Source: CAWBRT01 sp963819175 (GTDB taxonomy: Bacteria > Acidobacteriota > Terriglobia > Terriglobales > Acidobacteriaceae). From it: 64,000 nt of DNA. A program made the translations under genes and the position numbers. The notes below the pieces were generated by a model. The model did no database searches, was not told the DNA's origin, and worked only from the letters and a program-made list of their open reading frames with translations. Each line of letters starts with the position of its first letter. Position 1 is the first letter of the stretch. Shown piece by piece: positions 25,580 to 34,410 of this stretch. The stretch covers positions 183,089 through 247,088 of the forward strand of contig CAWFVJ010000025.1 of NCBI GenBank assembly GCA_963819175.1, read 5' to 3'.

Positions 25580-26548
25580 ATGATGCAGCAAGCAAATACG
25601 GATAAGACAATGACTTGCAAAGATTGCAACGCACAATGCCGCAAATTTGGAAAACATCGCAACGGTCTTCAGCGCTTCCGCTGTGCGCAGTGTGGGAAAA
25701 CCTACACGGAAGATCACGAGCGACTGTTCGGCTCCATGATCGTTCCCGAAGATAAAGGGCTGCTCGCCCTGCAACTGCTCATCGAGGGAACCAGCATCCG
25801 CACTGCCGAGAGGATTACGGGGCTGCATCGCGACACAATCATGCGGCTGTTGGTTCTGGCCGGCCAATCCTGCCTTGAACTGATGGACAAGCGGATGCGC
25901 GATCTGCACTGCAAAGACATTCAGTGCGATGAAATCTGGACCTTCGTCGGGAAGAAACAGCGCCGCGTCAGCAAAGACGATTCCGCCGAACTTGGGGACG
26001 CCTGGGTCTTCGTTGCCATCACGGAATCGAAACTGATTCCCTCTTTCACGGTTGGGAAGCGCAGCATGGCCACGACGAACGCCTTTGTTGGTGATCTGGC
26101 GAGCCGTCTGGCGAATCGCGTACAGCTTACGACGGACGGGTTCCGGTTTTACGTTGATGCCGTTGAGAAGCATTTCGGAGCCGATGTTGACTTTGGCCAA
26201 GTCGTAAAGCTGTACGGGGATTACGGCCAGCACGATGCTGCCGGGAGGTACTCCCCACAACCAATCGTGGAGGTTATATCCAAGGTTCGCCAAGGAAATC
26301 CCGATCCCGAAAAGATGAGCACTTCGCACGTTGAGCGGCAGAACCTCACCATGCGGATGGCAATCCGTCGGATGACAAGGTTAACGAATGCATTTTCGAA
26401 AAAACTGGATAACCTAAAGGCCGCATGTGCGCTGCACTTCGCTTATTACAACATGTGCAGAGTGCATCAGACGCTGCGCTGCACTCCCGCCATGCAAGCG
26501 GGGATTACAGACCACATCTGGACAATTGCAGAACTGCTAGCTCGGTGA
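25580..26548 (+). mobile_element. IS1-family transposase (single ORF)
   Basis: This 322-aa transposase has an InsA-like zinc finger (CKDCNAQCRKFG, CAQCGKTY) and a helix-turn-helix (GTSIRTAERITGLHRDTIMR). The InsB-like DDE catalytic core follows: Asp in QCDEIWTFVGKK, Asp in TTDGFRFYVDA and Glu in HVERQNLTMR. In classical IS1 these parts are joined by frameshifting; here they are one frame. The longer reading from 25439 is unlikely because the promoter lies inside it. I found no convincing terminal inverted repeats or target duplications. It sits between pstC and parA. Confidence 0.85.
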
Positions 26549-26573
26549 GTCTGCGTGCGTTTACACGCAGACT
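26548..26573. terminator. bidirectional hairpin at the convergent transposase and parA ends
   Basis: A perfect 10-bp stem AGTCTGCGTG / CACGCAGACT with loop CGTTTA is followed by TTCTCT on the plus strand. The parA stop codon (26561-26563) lies in the loop, and the transposase stop ends at the foot of the stem. Confidence 0.7.
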
Positions 26574-27655
26574 TTCTCTATAATCGCAGCAGTAGAATCA
26601 AATTTTGTACGTATTAACTGAATATTCTCAATTTGATTTGCAGCCCATTTGCTACGATCCTGGAGTGATATCACCTGCTGAAACGAGTCGAGTTGCCCAA
26701 TCGGCACATTTAGCCAGAGGCTATTCTGAACTAGGACGTTTGCGTCCTCAATGTCACCAATTTGAAAGCCGACCGGCAGACCGGAGGCGATTGGGAAAAA
26801 GGCTTTAACTTTCGATTGAATGCTGGCCACTAGATCGTTCTTAATTGCCTGGGAAATCCTGCCGTGCATGGTCTGGTCCGCTCGAATTAATTGCTTTTCC
26901 CCTGTTGGCGCACTTGCAGCCATTTCTAGCGGGGTTCTGCGACGACGAGCGGTATCGAAACCGTTAAAGATCCATCCGGCAAATACTGGCCGACCCAAAT
27001 TATCAAAATCCGTAAAATGTGGGTTTGTGTCCTTGAAACGCTTGAGACCGATTTCCCAATCACTTATAAAGGAGGGCACCATCTGGCCGATCAGGCCAAC
27101 GCAATATACGCTGAAATTGTCGGATGTACATGGAACCACGTAGTAGTGAGCCGAATAGAATGCAGCCCGCACCAGCGCCCCGAAAGATGGCGGCAGGTCG
27201 ATAATCACAAAATCAAATGGCTGGCCCTTTTGGGTTTCGGCTGCGGCTACGATTTTTTGCAGTGCGACATACCGACTTAACCCAGTTCCAGTCAGCAAAT
27301 CAGCGCCAACGTTTAACGAATCTGCGTAGACATTAAGCCAGAAATCGCCAGCGACAAGATCAACATTGCCACTTGTGTGTGGCCCTTTATGAAGGAATAT
27401 TTCCTCTCCCCCCGTGTTCTGGAGGAAGCGCTGCAAAAACGATCTGACTGTCGTTCCGTATGGGACGTTCTGGGTTGGTAGCGTCCCGACAAACAGGTCT
27501 TCTCCAAGCATCGCAATCGACAGATTGCATTGCGGATCGAAGTCAATTAGCAGAACTTTCTTGCCTCGCCTACCAAGTGCGTCCGCCAAATTCCAACAAA
27601 TTGTCGATTTGCCTACTCCGCCCTTATTATTAAAAATGCAAATCAGTTTCGCCAT
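26561..27655 (-). CDS. ParA/Soj family ATPase (orphan)
   Basis: This 364-aa protein has the deviant Walker A FNNKGGVGKSTICWNLADAL at the N-terminus, LLIDFDPQCNLS (Walker A') and FVIIDLPPSFGALVRAA (Walker B). ParA ATPases dimerise on ATP and move DNA or large complexes over the nucleoid. No parB or centromere repeats are seen, so this is probably an accessory-element ParA or a cargo-positioning type. The ATG at 27655, with AAAGGAT upstream, is chosen; a 30-codon longer reading from 27745 runs into non-coding repeat DNA. Base composition is lower in GC than the neighbours, suggesting transfer. Confidence 0.8.
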   Translation of the reverse strand: MAKLICIFNNKGGVGKSTICWNLADALGRRGKKVLLIDFDPQCNLSIAMLGEDLFVGTLPTQNVPYGTTVRSFLQRFLQNTGGEEIFLHKGPHTSGNVDLVAGDFWLNVYADSLNVGADLLTGTGLSRYVALQKIVAAAETQKGQPFDFVIIDLPPSFGALVRAAFYSAHYYVVPCTSDNFSVYCVGLIGQMVPSFISDWEIGLKRFKDTNPHFTDFDNLGRPVFAGWIFNGFDTARRRRTPLEMAASAPTGEKQLIRADQTMHGRISQAIKNDLVASIQSKVKAFFPIASGLPVGFQIGDIEDANVLVQNSLWLNVPIGQLDSFQQVISLQDRSKWAANQIENIQLIRTKFDSTAAIIEKVCV

Positions 27656-27807
27656 GCCGTTCGTCCATCCTTTCGCGGGAGAGCTCATTTTACACCCCCG
27701 CCAAGGAGCAACGCACGTCTGGGACACTGCCCAGGGTTCAGGCAAAAAGCATGCATCCCTCGGGGGCTAAAGCAATTCCAGAGTTGGTGTATCCCGGATG
27801 TTTCAAG

Positions 27808-27935
27808 GACGTCATCCCGACCGAAGCGAAGCGGAGTGGAGGGATCTTGTGTCTTCCCGCTGTCTTCGTGCAGCCAAGCAACACAAAAGATTCCTCGACT
27901 CGCGACGAAAAGGCGTCGCTCGCTCGGAATGACGT
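27808..27935. repeat. dispersed intergenic repeat with facing arms (GTCATCCCGACC form)
   Basis: CGTCATCCCGACCGAAGCG and GGAGGGATCTTGTG face CTCGCTCGGAATGACG. It is the inverted form of the CACAAGATCC tags at 14661, 16668, 17078 and 17363. No gene is seen in 27656-28068. Confidence 0.75.
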
Positions 27936-28068
27936 TCATCACCTGGGATACAGCATCTCTGGAACTGGTCTAAAGCCCCATTTCCTGTGGCTCTGGACGG
28001 CATGGCTGAAGCCATGCCCCTTCAAAGCACCATTTATGAAACACGCTCTAGAAGTCTTCGCCGTTCAA

Positions 28069-28524
28069 TTACATTTCCATTTCAACGTGATAACCAAATC
28101 CGCGCGCGTTATCGGTGTAGCGCAGCCAACGGGGCCGGAACGCATAAAGGGTTGATTGCGTAATGGCGGCGGAAAGCAGAACTCCGAGCCGGAAACGGCG
28201 CCGATAGCCGGCAATGATCTCGCGGCGCTGCTGCGGGTCCGAGACTTCGGTTGCCGTGCCCTCCAGTTGCACGCCGCGAATCTTCTGCCAACGATTCACC
28301 GGAGCATAAACCGCAACCGCAGCCTGCGGCCGCGCGCGCAGATTGATGCTGTGGCGGCTGTCCGCCGATGAGAGCCAATAAAGCGTGAGATCGTTCTGAA
28401 GAAAAAAGAAGAGCGGCGCGGCGTCCGGGTGTCCCTGCTCGTCCACCGTCGCCAGCGTCATCGTACTTTGCGACTCCAGCAACTCCCGCACACAGCGAAT
28501 CGTGTCAAGCTCATCAGAGGTCAT
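28069..28524 (-). CDS. pyridoxamine 5'-phosphate oxidase family protein
   Basis: This 151-aa split-barrel flavin/F420-binding protein has the N-terminal TMTLATVDEQGHPDAAPLFF pattern, LYWLSSADSRHSINL, and RPQAAVAVYAPVNRWQKIRG, typical of the PNPOx-like superfamily. Members bind FMN, F420 or heme and often act as general reductases, so true vitamin B6 synthesis is not implied. It stands alone between repeat-filled spacers. Confidence 0.8.
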   Translation of the reverse strand: MTSDELDTIRCVRELLESQSTMTLATVDEQGHPDAAPLFFFLQNDLTLYWLSSADSRHSINLRARPQAAVAVYAPVNRWQKIRGVQLEGTATEVSDPQQRREIIAGYRRRFRLGVLLSAAITQSTLYAFRPRWLRYTDNARGFGYHVEMEM

Positions 28525-28561
28525 GTCTTGCAGCCTACCCCTAGAGTGCTGTCCGAAAAGT

Positions 28562-28768
28562 TTATGACATCACTTAGGATGTCATGCCGAGCGCAGCCGG
28601 GATCCCCGGCGACGGCCGTTTTTGCCGTTGCTGGGGTGGTGGAGCGAAACATCCCCGGAAGACTGTCCCAGCCCGCGCCGCTTTGGGTCTTTTTATGAAA
28701 TCCTTCGGCTATACCTCAGCCCCACACGGTGATGGGATTCTTCGCTTCGCTCAGAATGACACCTCAAA
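28562..28768. repeat. dispersed intergenic repeat, variant (copy e)
   Basis: GATGTCATGCCGAGCGCAGC faces TTCTTCGCTTCGCTCAGAATGACACCTC across about 140 bases. No gene is supported between them. Confidence 0.65.
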
Positions 28769-28821
28769 AGTTATTGCGCGAACCTCTGGGACCTGCACTG
28801 CGGAAATCCTCTCGCCGCAAT

Positions 28822-28848
28822 AAAAAACTGCCAGTCTGAACCGGCAGT
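28822..28848 (-). terminator. Rho-independent terminator of the coiled-coil protein gene
   Basis: ACTGCC and GGCAGT form a perfect 6-bp stem with a 10-base loop, followed by TTTTTT on the minus strand, 65 bases past the stop at 28913. Confidence 0.75.
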
Positions 28849-28912
28849 GAGAGCCTTTAGAACTTGATATACCCGGTACCGGCCGGGCCCGGCAATCGCC
28901 CTCGCCGGCTAT

Positions 28913-29293
28913 CTACTTGGCTTGGGGCTTCTGTTCAACATTGCCAAGAGTCGTCTGCATTTCCGTGACCTGGTGGTTCAGGCCATTGGCCTTCTGGTCC
29001 ACCGCCAGCGCCTGTTGTTGTGCAGTCTGCGCCTGCTGTGTTGCTTGCAGCGCGCGCTCCTGGATCTTCTCTTGCGCCTGCTGCAGCGCCGCGTGACTCT
29101 GCTGCAACTGCAGGAGCAGTTTATCGATCTGCTCCTGCTGCTTCTTCATCTGAATCCGCATCTGTTGCAACTTTTGCGCCGAGCTGGTCGTGGCCTGCTT
29201 GCGAACGGGCGCTTTCTTTACCGTATCGCTAGCGGCCAGCCAGGTCGAACTGCAAAGCATGAGCGCGAACGCCGCGGCTAGAACTCTCCTCAT
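28913..29293 (-). CDS. secreted coiled-coil protein of unknown function
   Basis: This 126-aa protein has a signal peptide (RRVLAAAFALMLCSSTWLAAS). Almost the whole mature part is a Gln-rich heptad-like coiled coil (QMRIQMKKQQEQIDKLLLQL onward). It ends LGNVEQKPQAK. It lies 57 bases downstream of pstS and may be in its operon. No known family is recognised; a periplasmic spacer or scaffold role is only a guess. Confidence 0.65.
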   Translation of the reverse strand: MRRVLAAAFALMLCSSTWLAASDTVKKAPVRKQATTSSAQKLQQMRIQMKKQQEQIDKLLLQLQQSHAALQQAQEKIQERALQATQQAQTAQQQALAVDQKANGLNHQVTEMQTTLGNVEQKPQAK

Positions 29294-29350
29294 ATTGACT
29301 CCAAAGACTGGTTGTGTGTCTTTGAAGTTAGCAGAGCTGTTCCTCCAAAG

Positions 29351-30351
29351 CTAGTGGATTTGCTGAATCTCCGCGCGAACCATCTTGCTGACCGCTTTCG
29401 GCAGAGGAGCATACGTCAATGGCTCGGTCATGGTCTCGCCCTTGTCCAGCATCCAGGTCAAAAACTCCTTCACAACCTTAGCCTTAGCGGGATCGTTAAA
29501 CTGCGCCGGGATGAGCAGCCATGTGAAAGTAGAAATCGGGTAAGCGTTTTTGCCGGGAGCATTGGTAATGGAGACACGGAAATCGGCAGGCATTTTGGCC
29601 GTGGCAGCGGCCGCCGTCGTCGATTCCAGCGAGGCCTTGACGAAATTGCCGGAAGAATTCTGCACGACCCCGAACGGGATCTTGTTCTGTACCGCGTAGA
29701 TTAGCTCAATGTAGCCTATCGAACCCTGGATCTGGACAATGGTTCCGGCGACTCCTTCATTTCCCTTGCCGCCAATTCCGCCGGGCCACTTCACGCTTGT
29801 CCCCTTGCCCACCGTCTTTTGCCATTCGGGGCTGATCTTGCAAAGATAATCGGTAAACACGTAGTTCGTGCCGCTGCCATCGGAACGATGGGCAACCACG
29901 ATCTCCTGGTTGGGGAACTTAATGCCGGGATTGACCTTGGCGATCGCGGGATCATTCCAGTTCTTGATCTTGCCGAGGAAAATCGCGGCCAGAAGATCGG
30001 GCGTAAATTTCAGCTCCGCGTTGACGCCAGGAATGTTATAGGCGGGAACCACCGAGCCGAGCACGGTCGGCACATGCAGGATCTTCATTTGGCTTGTGCC
30101 AGCTGTTCGTCGGTCATCGGCCCGTCGCTGGCTCCGAAATCGACCGTTCCCTCCTGCAGTTGACGGATGCCTCCGCCGCTGCCGATGGCTTGATAGTTGA
30201 TCTGAATGTTGGGATTTGCTTTGTGAAATTCGCTAAACCACTTCGAGTACATCGGATATGGGAACGTGGCACCAGCGGCATTCAAGTTCTGCGCCGCAGC
30301 GCACAAACTGAAAAGCGCAACGCATAATGCGACTCTGAGAAAACGATTCAC
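29351..30351 (-). pseudogene. pstS: phosphate-binding protein PstS, split by a one-base shift
   Basis: The N-terminal 88 codons run from GTG 30351 (AGGATGGA upstream) through a signal peptide and NLNAAGATFPYPMYSKWF, QAIGSGGGIRQL and FGASDGPMTDEQLAQAK to a TGA at 30085-30087. The second frame starts ATG at 30088, overlapping as ATGA. It continues directly with KILHVPTVLGSVVPAYNIPG, SDGSGTNYVFTDYL and the rest of PstS to 29351. Restoring one A in the AAA run rejoins a protein of about 333 aa, normal for PstS. It may be a real mutation, an assembly error, or -1 frameshifting or coupling at ATGA. PstS is the periplasmic phosphate-binding subunit for PstCAB. Confidence 0.85.
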
Positions 30352-30395
30352 TCCATCCTCCTGATTCAGCTCGATTCGGGATATCTTCCTGAGCT

Positions 30396-30439
30396 GTTAC
30401 TACTACAGAAGTTGTTACAAAAAGATGAATTGTTGTTAC
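30396..30439 (-). promoter_or_regulatory. candidate Pho boxes upstream of pstS
   Basis: Three GTTAC cores at 30396, 30414 and 30435, within similar TTGTTACA contexts, lie 45-90 bases upstream of the pstS start. Spacings of 18 and 21 bases are near two helical turns. PhoB binding is inferred from the regulon context. Confidence 0.4.
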
Positions 30440-30515
30440 AGGAGTATGAATTTCCGCTGGACGGGCCTGCGGCAGACCGGCTAAGGAAGCTGAAGTCCCG
30501 GACCTGTCATGGTTA

Positions 30516-31232
30516 CTATTTTTCCCGGTGCTGCGCGCGCAGGTGCTCGATGAAGAGCTTTTCGTCGGGTACATCGTAGCTGCGCAGGACATGCCGCACG
30601 GTCCTTCCACTCACCAGGTGACAGACCTCTTCGGCGATGTTCTTGGCATGGTCGCCGGCGCGCTCCAGTCCCTGCGCCATGAACAGCACATGAAAGCTCT
30701 CCGATTGCCTTTGCTGGTCATGAGTTTCGAGGTGGTGCAGGAAGACCAGGTTGCGGAGACGGTCCATCTCGGCATCGGAACGCAACACGGCTACGGCGCG
30801 ATCCAGGTTACGATCGCGGTATGCGCCGTCGGCCTCGCCCAGCATGCTCTCCAGGCGCGTTGCCATTGATTCCAATACTTTCTTGTCTTCCACCGCCAAG
30901 CGAGGTCCAACCGACTCGACGCGGTTGCCAAAGCTCAGCAGCAGATCGCCGATTCGTTCAAGATTGATCACTAACTTCATGCAGACAAGCAGTTCGCGCG
31001 CGTCGCTTTCGCTGACGCGGGTGATGATGGAGGTGGAACCTTCATCGACGTCGTGGTCGATCGCATCGAGATTCACTTCGCAGTTTCGCAAGGCTTTCAG
31101 GGCTTCCTCGGAGCCGGTGGCGATTGCCTCCGCGGCGGCCCCGGCACCGGAACGAGCCAGGTGAAACGCATCCAGCGTCAGGGTGATGACGTGAGAGATG
31201 TCGGCGAAGTGATCTGAAGAAGAGGTGGCCAT
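30516..31232 (-). CDS. PhoU family protein, second copy
   Basis: This 238-aa PhoU-type helical protein shows KLVINLERIGDLLLSFGNRV and MAQGLERAGDHAKNIAEEVC, the metal-binding motifs. It differs widely from the PhoU at 21502, so the two are not a recent duplication. It sits between phoR and pstS. The ATG at 31232 is preferred, with GGAG six bases upstream. It may tune PhoR signalling or act on the same Pst complex. Confidence 0.85.
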   Translation of the reverse strand: MATSSSDHFADISHVITLTLDAFHLARSGAGAAAEAIATGSEEALKALRNCEVNLDAIDHDVDEGSTSIITRVSESDARELLVCMKLVINLERIGDLLLSFGNRVESVGPRLAVEDKKVLESMATRLESMLGEADGAYRDRNLDRAVAVLRSDAEMDRLRNLVFLHHLETHDQQRQSESFHVLFMAQGLERAGDHAKNIAEEVCHLVSGRTVRHVLRSYDVPDEKLFIEHLRAQHREK

Positions 31233-31398
31233 GCTATCTCCGCGATGTCTAGGGTGCAATCCCTGGAGCCTGGTGACCCACTGCCCGCCGTATGCTCGCG
31301 CAAGTTGGGGAAACTCTGAACCAGCCTTGCTGGCAGAACCGAGGTCCCTCAGAGGCTAAAGCCTGATTGGTTTTGCTGGTCTTACGTACGGGCTGAAC

Positions 31399-31548
31399 AG
31401 GCTGCTGAAAAAGTCTTAGGAGTGTCATCCTGAGGTCGCGCGGTTTTTGCGCGATCGAAGGATCTGCTTTATTCTCGGCGCGCGCAAACAGCAGATCCTT
31501 CGCTTCGCTCAGGATGACACCTCAGAAATGAGTTTTTCCGCAGCCTGT
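31399..31548. repeat. dispersed intergenic repeat, full inverted form (copy d)
   Basis: AGGCTGCTGAAAAAGTCTTA and GTGTCATCCTGAG at the left face CTCAGGATGACACCTCAG and AGTTTTTCCGCAGCCT at the right. The long hairpin lies between phoU2 and phoR. Confidence 0.85.
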
Positions 31549-31661
31549 GAAGCCCGTACCCTTCAAAACCGGACCTGTTCAGACCTTCCTTAGGCAAAGC
31601 CCAACTATACCGCGAAAGTGTTTACGCCCGGTGAACGCGCCGCATGAAACCTCGATAAGAA

Positions 31662-33383
31662 CTATGGAACATCGGTTGCCACCGGTAAAGTAAAAAAGAA
31701 GATACTGCCGTGGTTCAGTTCGCTTTCGGCCCAGATCGCGCCGCCATGTACACGGACGATGTGCTTGGCGATTGCCAATCCGAGCCCGGTGCCGCCGCTC
31801 TCGCGGGAACGCGCTTTGTCAACGCGGTAAAAACGCTCGAACAGCCGGGGCAGATGCTCCGAGGCGATCCCCGGTCCGTAGTCATGCACAAAAAATTCGA
31901 CGGCGCCTTCCACGTCACGCGCGCCGATTTCCAGGCGGTGTCCCGACGCGGCATATTTTAGCGCATTATCGACCAGGTTGCGGAAGACCTGAAAAGTGGC
32001 GTTGCGGTCGGCGAATACACACTGCGCGGCATGATTCTGAACGATTAGTTCCATCACTCCGCTGAGTTCGTTTTCGCGGAAGTTTTCAGCGGCATCCTCG
32101 AGCAGCGTTGCGGGCGAAATCGGATGAAGATCGAGCTTCTGCTCACCTGACTCGACCTTGGCAAGCATCAGCAGGTCTTCGGTAATCCGCGTCATGCGCG
32201 CGGCATTCTTGCGAATGATCTCCAGAAACTCGCGGCTGGGGCCATCTTCTCCGGCGGTCTCCAGCAGGGTCTCGGCATATCCCTGGACGTTCGTCAGCGG
32301 CGTGCGCAGTTCGTGCGAAACGTTGGCGATGAAGTCGCGCCGGGTTTTCTCGACGCGTTCGATCTCAGTCAGGTCGTGCAACACCGCGACTGCGCCTCCA
32401 CCGGCCATGGGTGCGGCAGTCACGTCGAATATCTTGCCCGGCACGATCGAGGACGCGCGCTTGGTGGAAACCGATCGATCGCGAAGCGCAGCCTGGATGG
32501 TGGCCAGGAAATTCGGTTCTCGAATGGTTTCGACGACAGCGGCGTTTGGCCGGACGCCGGTGGTCAGCAGCTTTTCCATCCGCCGGTTTGCCCATTGCAC
32601 GCGGCCTTCGCGGTTCACCGCCAACACGGCCTCCTGCATGCTATTCAGCAGTGTTTCCAGTTGATCGCGACTGGTCTGCAGGGCTTCGAAGTTCTCCTGC
32701 AACTTCTTCGTAGTGGTGTCCAGCGAGTGCGCCACCGCGCCGATTTCGTCGGCGGAATTCTCGTCAAGCCGCGCCGAAAGGTCTCCTTGCTCGACCTGTG
32801 CCGCAAAACCGACGATGCGCCGCAGGCGCGTGCTGACGGAGCGCGCATAGAAAGCAGCAAAAACCATCGCCACCAGGAAAGCCAATAGCGAGCTGAACAG
32901 CAACTCGTAGCGGATTCTGCGGCGGGCCTCCTGGATGGATTGCAGAGGATAGGCCAAGCGTACGGCGCCACCGCTCACCGGTGCGGCGACATATAGATAC
33001 TCGACTCCTACAGTCGCGCTTTTGCGGGTATCGCTCCCAACTCCGCCTTGCAGGGCTGCATGGAATTCGGGACGCTGCGCGTGGTTCTCCATCAAGTCCG
33101 GTTCGGCGGTGGAGTCCGCGATCACCTTGCCTTGCGGGTCGATGATGGTGGCACGCGCGTTTGCCTGCTGGCTGACCAACTCAACGAGCTTTTGCGGAGA
33201 AAGCAGGTGCTCGTGATTCACCCGGTCGGCAAACATCGCCACCTTCTGCCGCAGAGCCGATTCGGTTTCGCGGCGCAGCGAATTCTCCCACGACCGGCGC
33301 ACCTGCAGATCGAGCGTAACGGTCGCCACCACGATGACGAGCAGAAAAGCGAAGAGCAGCTTGAAAAAGACCCGTTGTTTCAC
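31662..33383 (-). CDS. phoR: phosphate-regulon-type sensor histidine kinase
   Basis: This 573-aa kinase has an N-terminal helix, a periplasmic part of about 130 residues, a second helix near 165-185, HAMP, and PAS (AVNREGRVQWANRRMEKLL). HisKA carries the phosphorylated His in ANVSHELRTPLTNVQGYAE, and the ATPase domain shows NLVDNALKYA and GTGLGLAIAKHIV. The large periplasmic region is longer than in E. coli PhoR but usual in other phyla. It overlaps phoB by 4 bases and sits beside phoU2 and pstS, which supports the phosphate role. Confidence 0.88.
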   Translation of the reverse strand: MKQRVFFKLLFAFLLVIVVATVTLDLQVRRSWENSLRRETESALRQKVAMFADRVNHEHLLSPQKLVELVSQQANARATIIDPQGKVIADSTAEPDLMENHAQRPEFHAALQGGVGSDTRKSATVGVEYLYVAAPVSGGAVRLAYPLQSIQEARRRIRYELLFSSLLAFLVAMVFAAFYARSVSTRLRRIVGFAAQVEQGDLSARLDENSADEIGAVAHSLDTTTKKLQENFEALQTSRDQLETLLNSMQEAVLAVNREGRVQWANRRMEKLLTTGVRPNAAVVETIREPNFLATIQAALRDRSVSTKRASSIVPGKIFDVTAAPMAGGGAVAVLHDLTEIERVEKTRRDFIANVSHELRTPLTNVQGYAETLLETAGEDGPSREFLEIIRKNAARMTRITEDLLMLAKVESGEQKLDLHPISPATLLEDAAENFRENELSGVMELIVQNHAAQCVFADRNATFQVFRNLVDNALKYAASGHRLEIGARDVEGAVEFFVHDYGPGIASEHLPRLFERFYRVDKARSRESGGTGLGLAIAKHIVRVHGGAIWAESELNHGSIFFFTLPVATDVP

Positions 33384-34072
33384 TTAGCCGCACCGAAGCG
33401 GTAACCCGCTCCGCGAACGGTTCGCAAATACTGCGGCTGCTCGGGATCCTTTTCGATCTTTTCGCGGAGACGGCGTACATAAACATCGACCGAGCGGGGA
33501 GTAACAAAGGCAGTTTCGCGCCACACGGCATCCAGCACCTGATCGCGCGTAAATACACGTCCGGGATGGCGCGCCAAGTAATCCAGGAGGCGAAATTCCG
33601 TCGCGGTGGTCGGCACCACCTCACCGCGAACCGTCAGCGTCATGGAGCCACTATCGATCACAAGATCTTCAAACTGTATCACTTCCGGCGCCAGCGGTCG
33701 CTCAAATCGACGCAGCACGGCCTTGACGCGGGCCACGACTTCGCGAGGGCTGAACGGTTTTGTAATGTAGTCGTCCGCACCGAGTTCAAAGCCGAGTACG
33801 CGGTCGGGTTCGCCGGTCTTTGCCGTCAGGAAAATGACGGGAGTCATGGCAATCGTCTGCCTTCCCCGTATCTGGCGGCAAATGTCGAAGCCGTCTCCGC
33901 CGGGAACCATGACATCCAGCAAGAACAACAATGGTTTCTGCTTCTCGGCCTCGGCGAGCACGCTGTTTGCAGTAGAAAAAAGACGCACCTGAAAACCCGC
34001 GCCTTCAAGATGATGCCGGAGGAGGTGAGCTATGTCGGCTTCATCCTCCATTACGAAGATGATGGGCTTCAC
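33380..34072 (-). CDS. phoB: OmpR-family response regulator, phosphate regulon
   Basis: This 230-aa protein has a receiver domain with the acidic pair in FVMEDEADIA, the phospho-acceptor Asp in FLLDVMVPGGDG, and the conserved Lys in ADDYITKPFSPREV. A winged-helix DNA-binding domain follows (LLDYLARHPGRVFTRDQVL, VDVYVRRLREKI). It heads phoB-phoR and likely controls pstS and pstC through the candidate boxes noted. About 340 bases of non-coding DNA lie upstream. Confidence 0.9.
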   Translation of the reverse strand: MKPIIFVMEDEADIAHLLRHHLEGAGFQVRLFSTANSVLAEAEKQKPLLFLLDVMVPGGDGFDICRQIRGRQTIAMTPVIFLTAKTGEPDRVLGFELGADDYITKPFSPREVVARVKAVLRRFERPLAPEVIQFEDLVIDSGSMTLTVRGEVVPTTATEFRLLDYLARHPGRVFTRDQVLDAVWRETAFVTPRSVDVYVRRLREKIEKDPEQPQYLRTVRGAGYRFGAAK

Positions 34073-34360
34073 GCCCTAATTCTACTTGTGAATTGATGAA
34101 GATACAGCCTGCTGGGCGTCGATTCACGGAACTTTCACAATCCTCGTGGGCACTCCGGGTGCCAGTTTGGGAATAGTCGCTTCCAACCGAAACGGCAATT
34201 GAGCTCCGCAGGGTCACGCTTCTTGACTGAGTTATTTGAAGAATGACGGGCCGGTTAGCCGGCTAAATCGCGAGGCGGAAGTAGGAGACATTTGTTCTAA
34301 GTTCGGAAACTTGAACAAAATCAAAATAGTTAGCGCATTTTTCGCTGCAACAGGCATGGT

Positions 34361-34372
34361 CGTACCGGTACG
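34361..34372. other. 12-bp perfect palindrome
   Basis: CGTACCGGTACG lies 39 bases before a putative TTG-start peptide gene. A 12-bp hairpin with one bulge (34291-34319) lies further up. The role of this 34073-34410 spacer is unknown. Confidence 0.35.
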
Positions 34373-34410
34373 CGGCAATGACTTATTGAATCCCTGAAAG
34401 GAGTCTTCCC

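Noticed and set aside
34291..34319. 12-bp hairpin as a terminator or riboswitch upstream of phoB
   Set aside because: It is AT-rich with a bulge, has no T-run on either strand and matches no riboswitch pattern I know.
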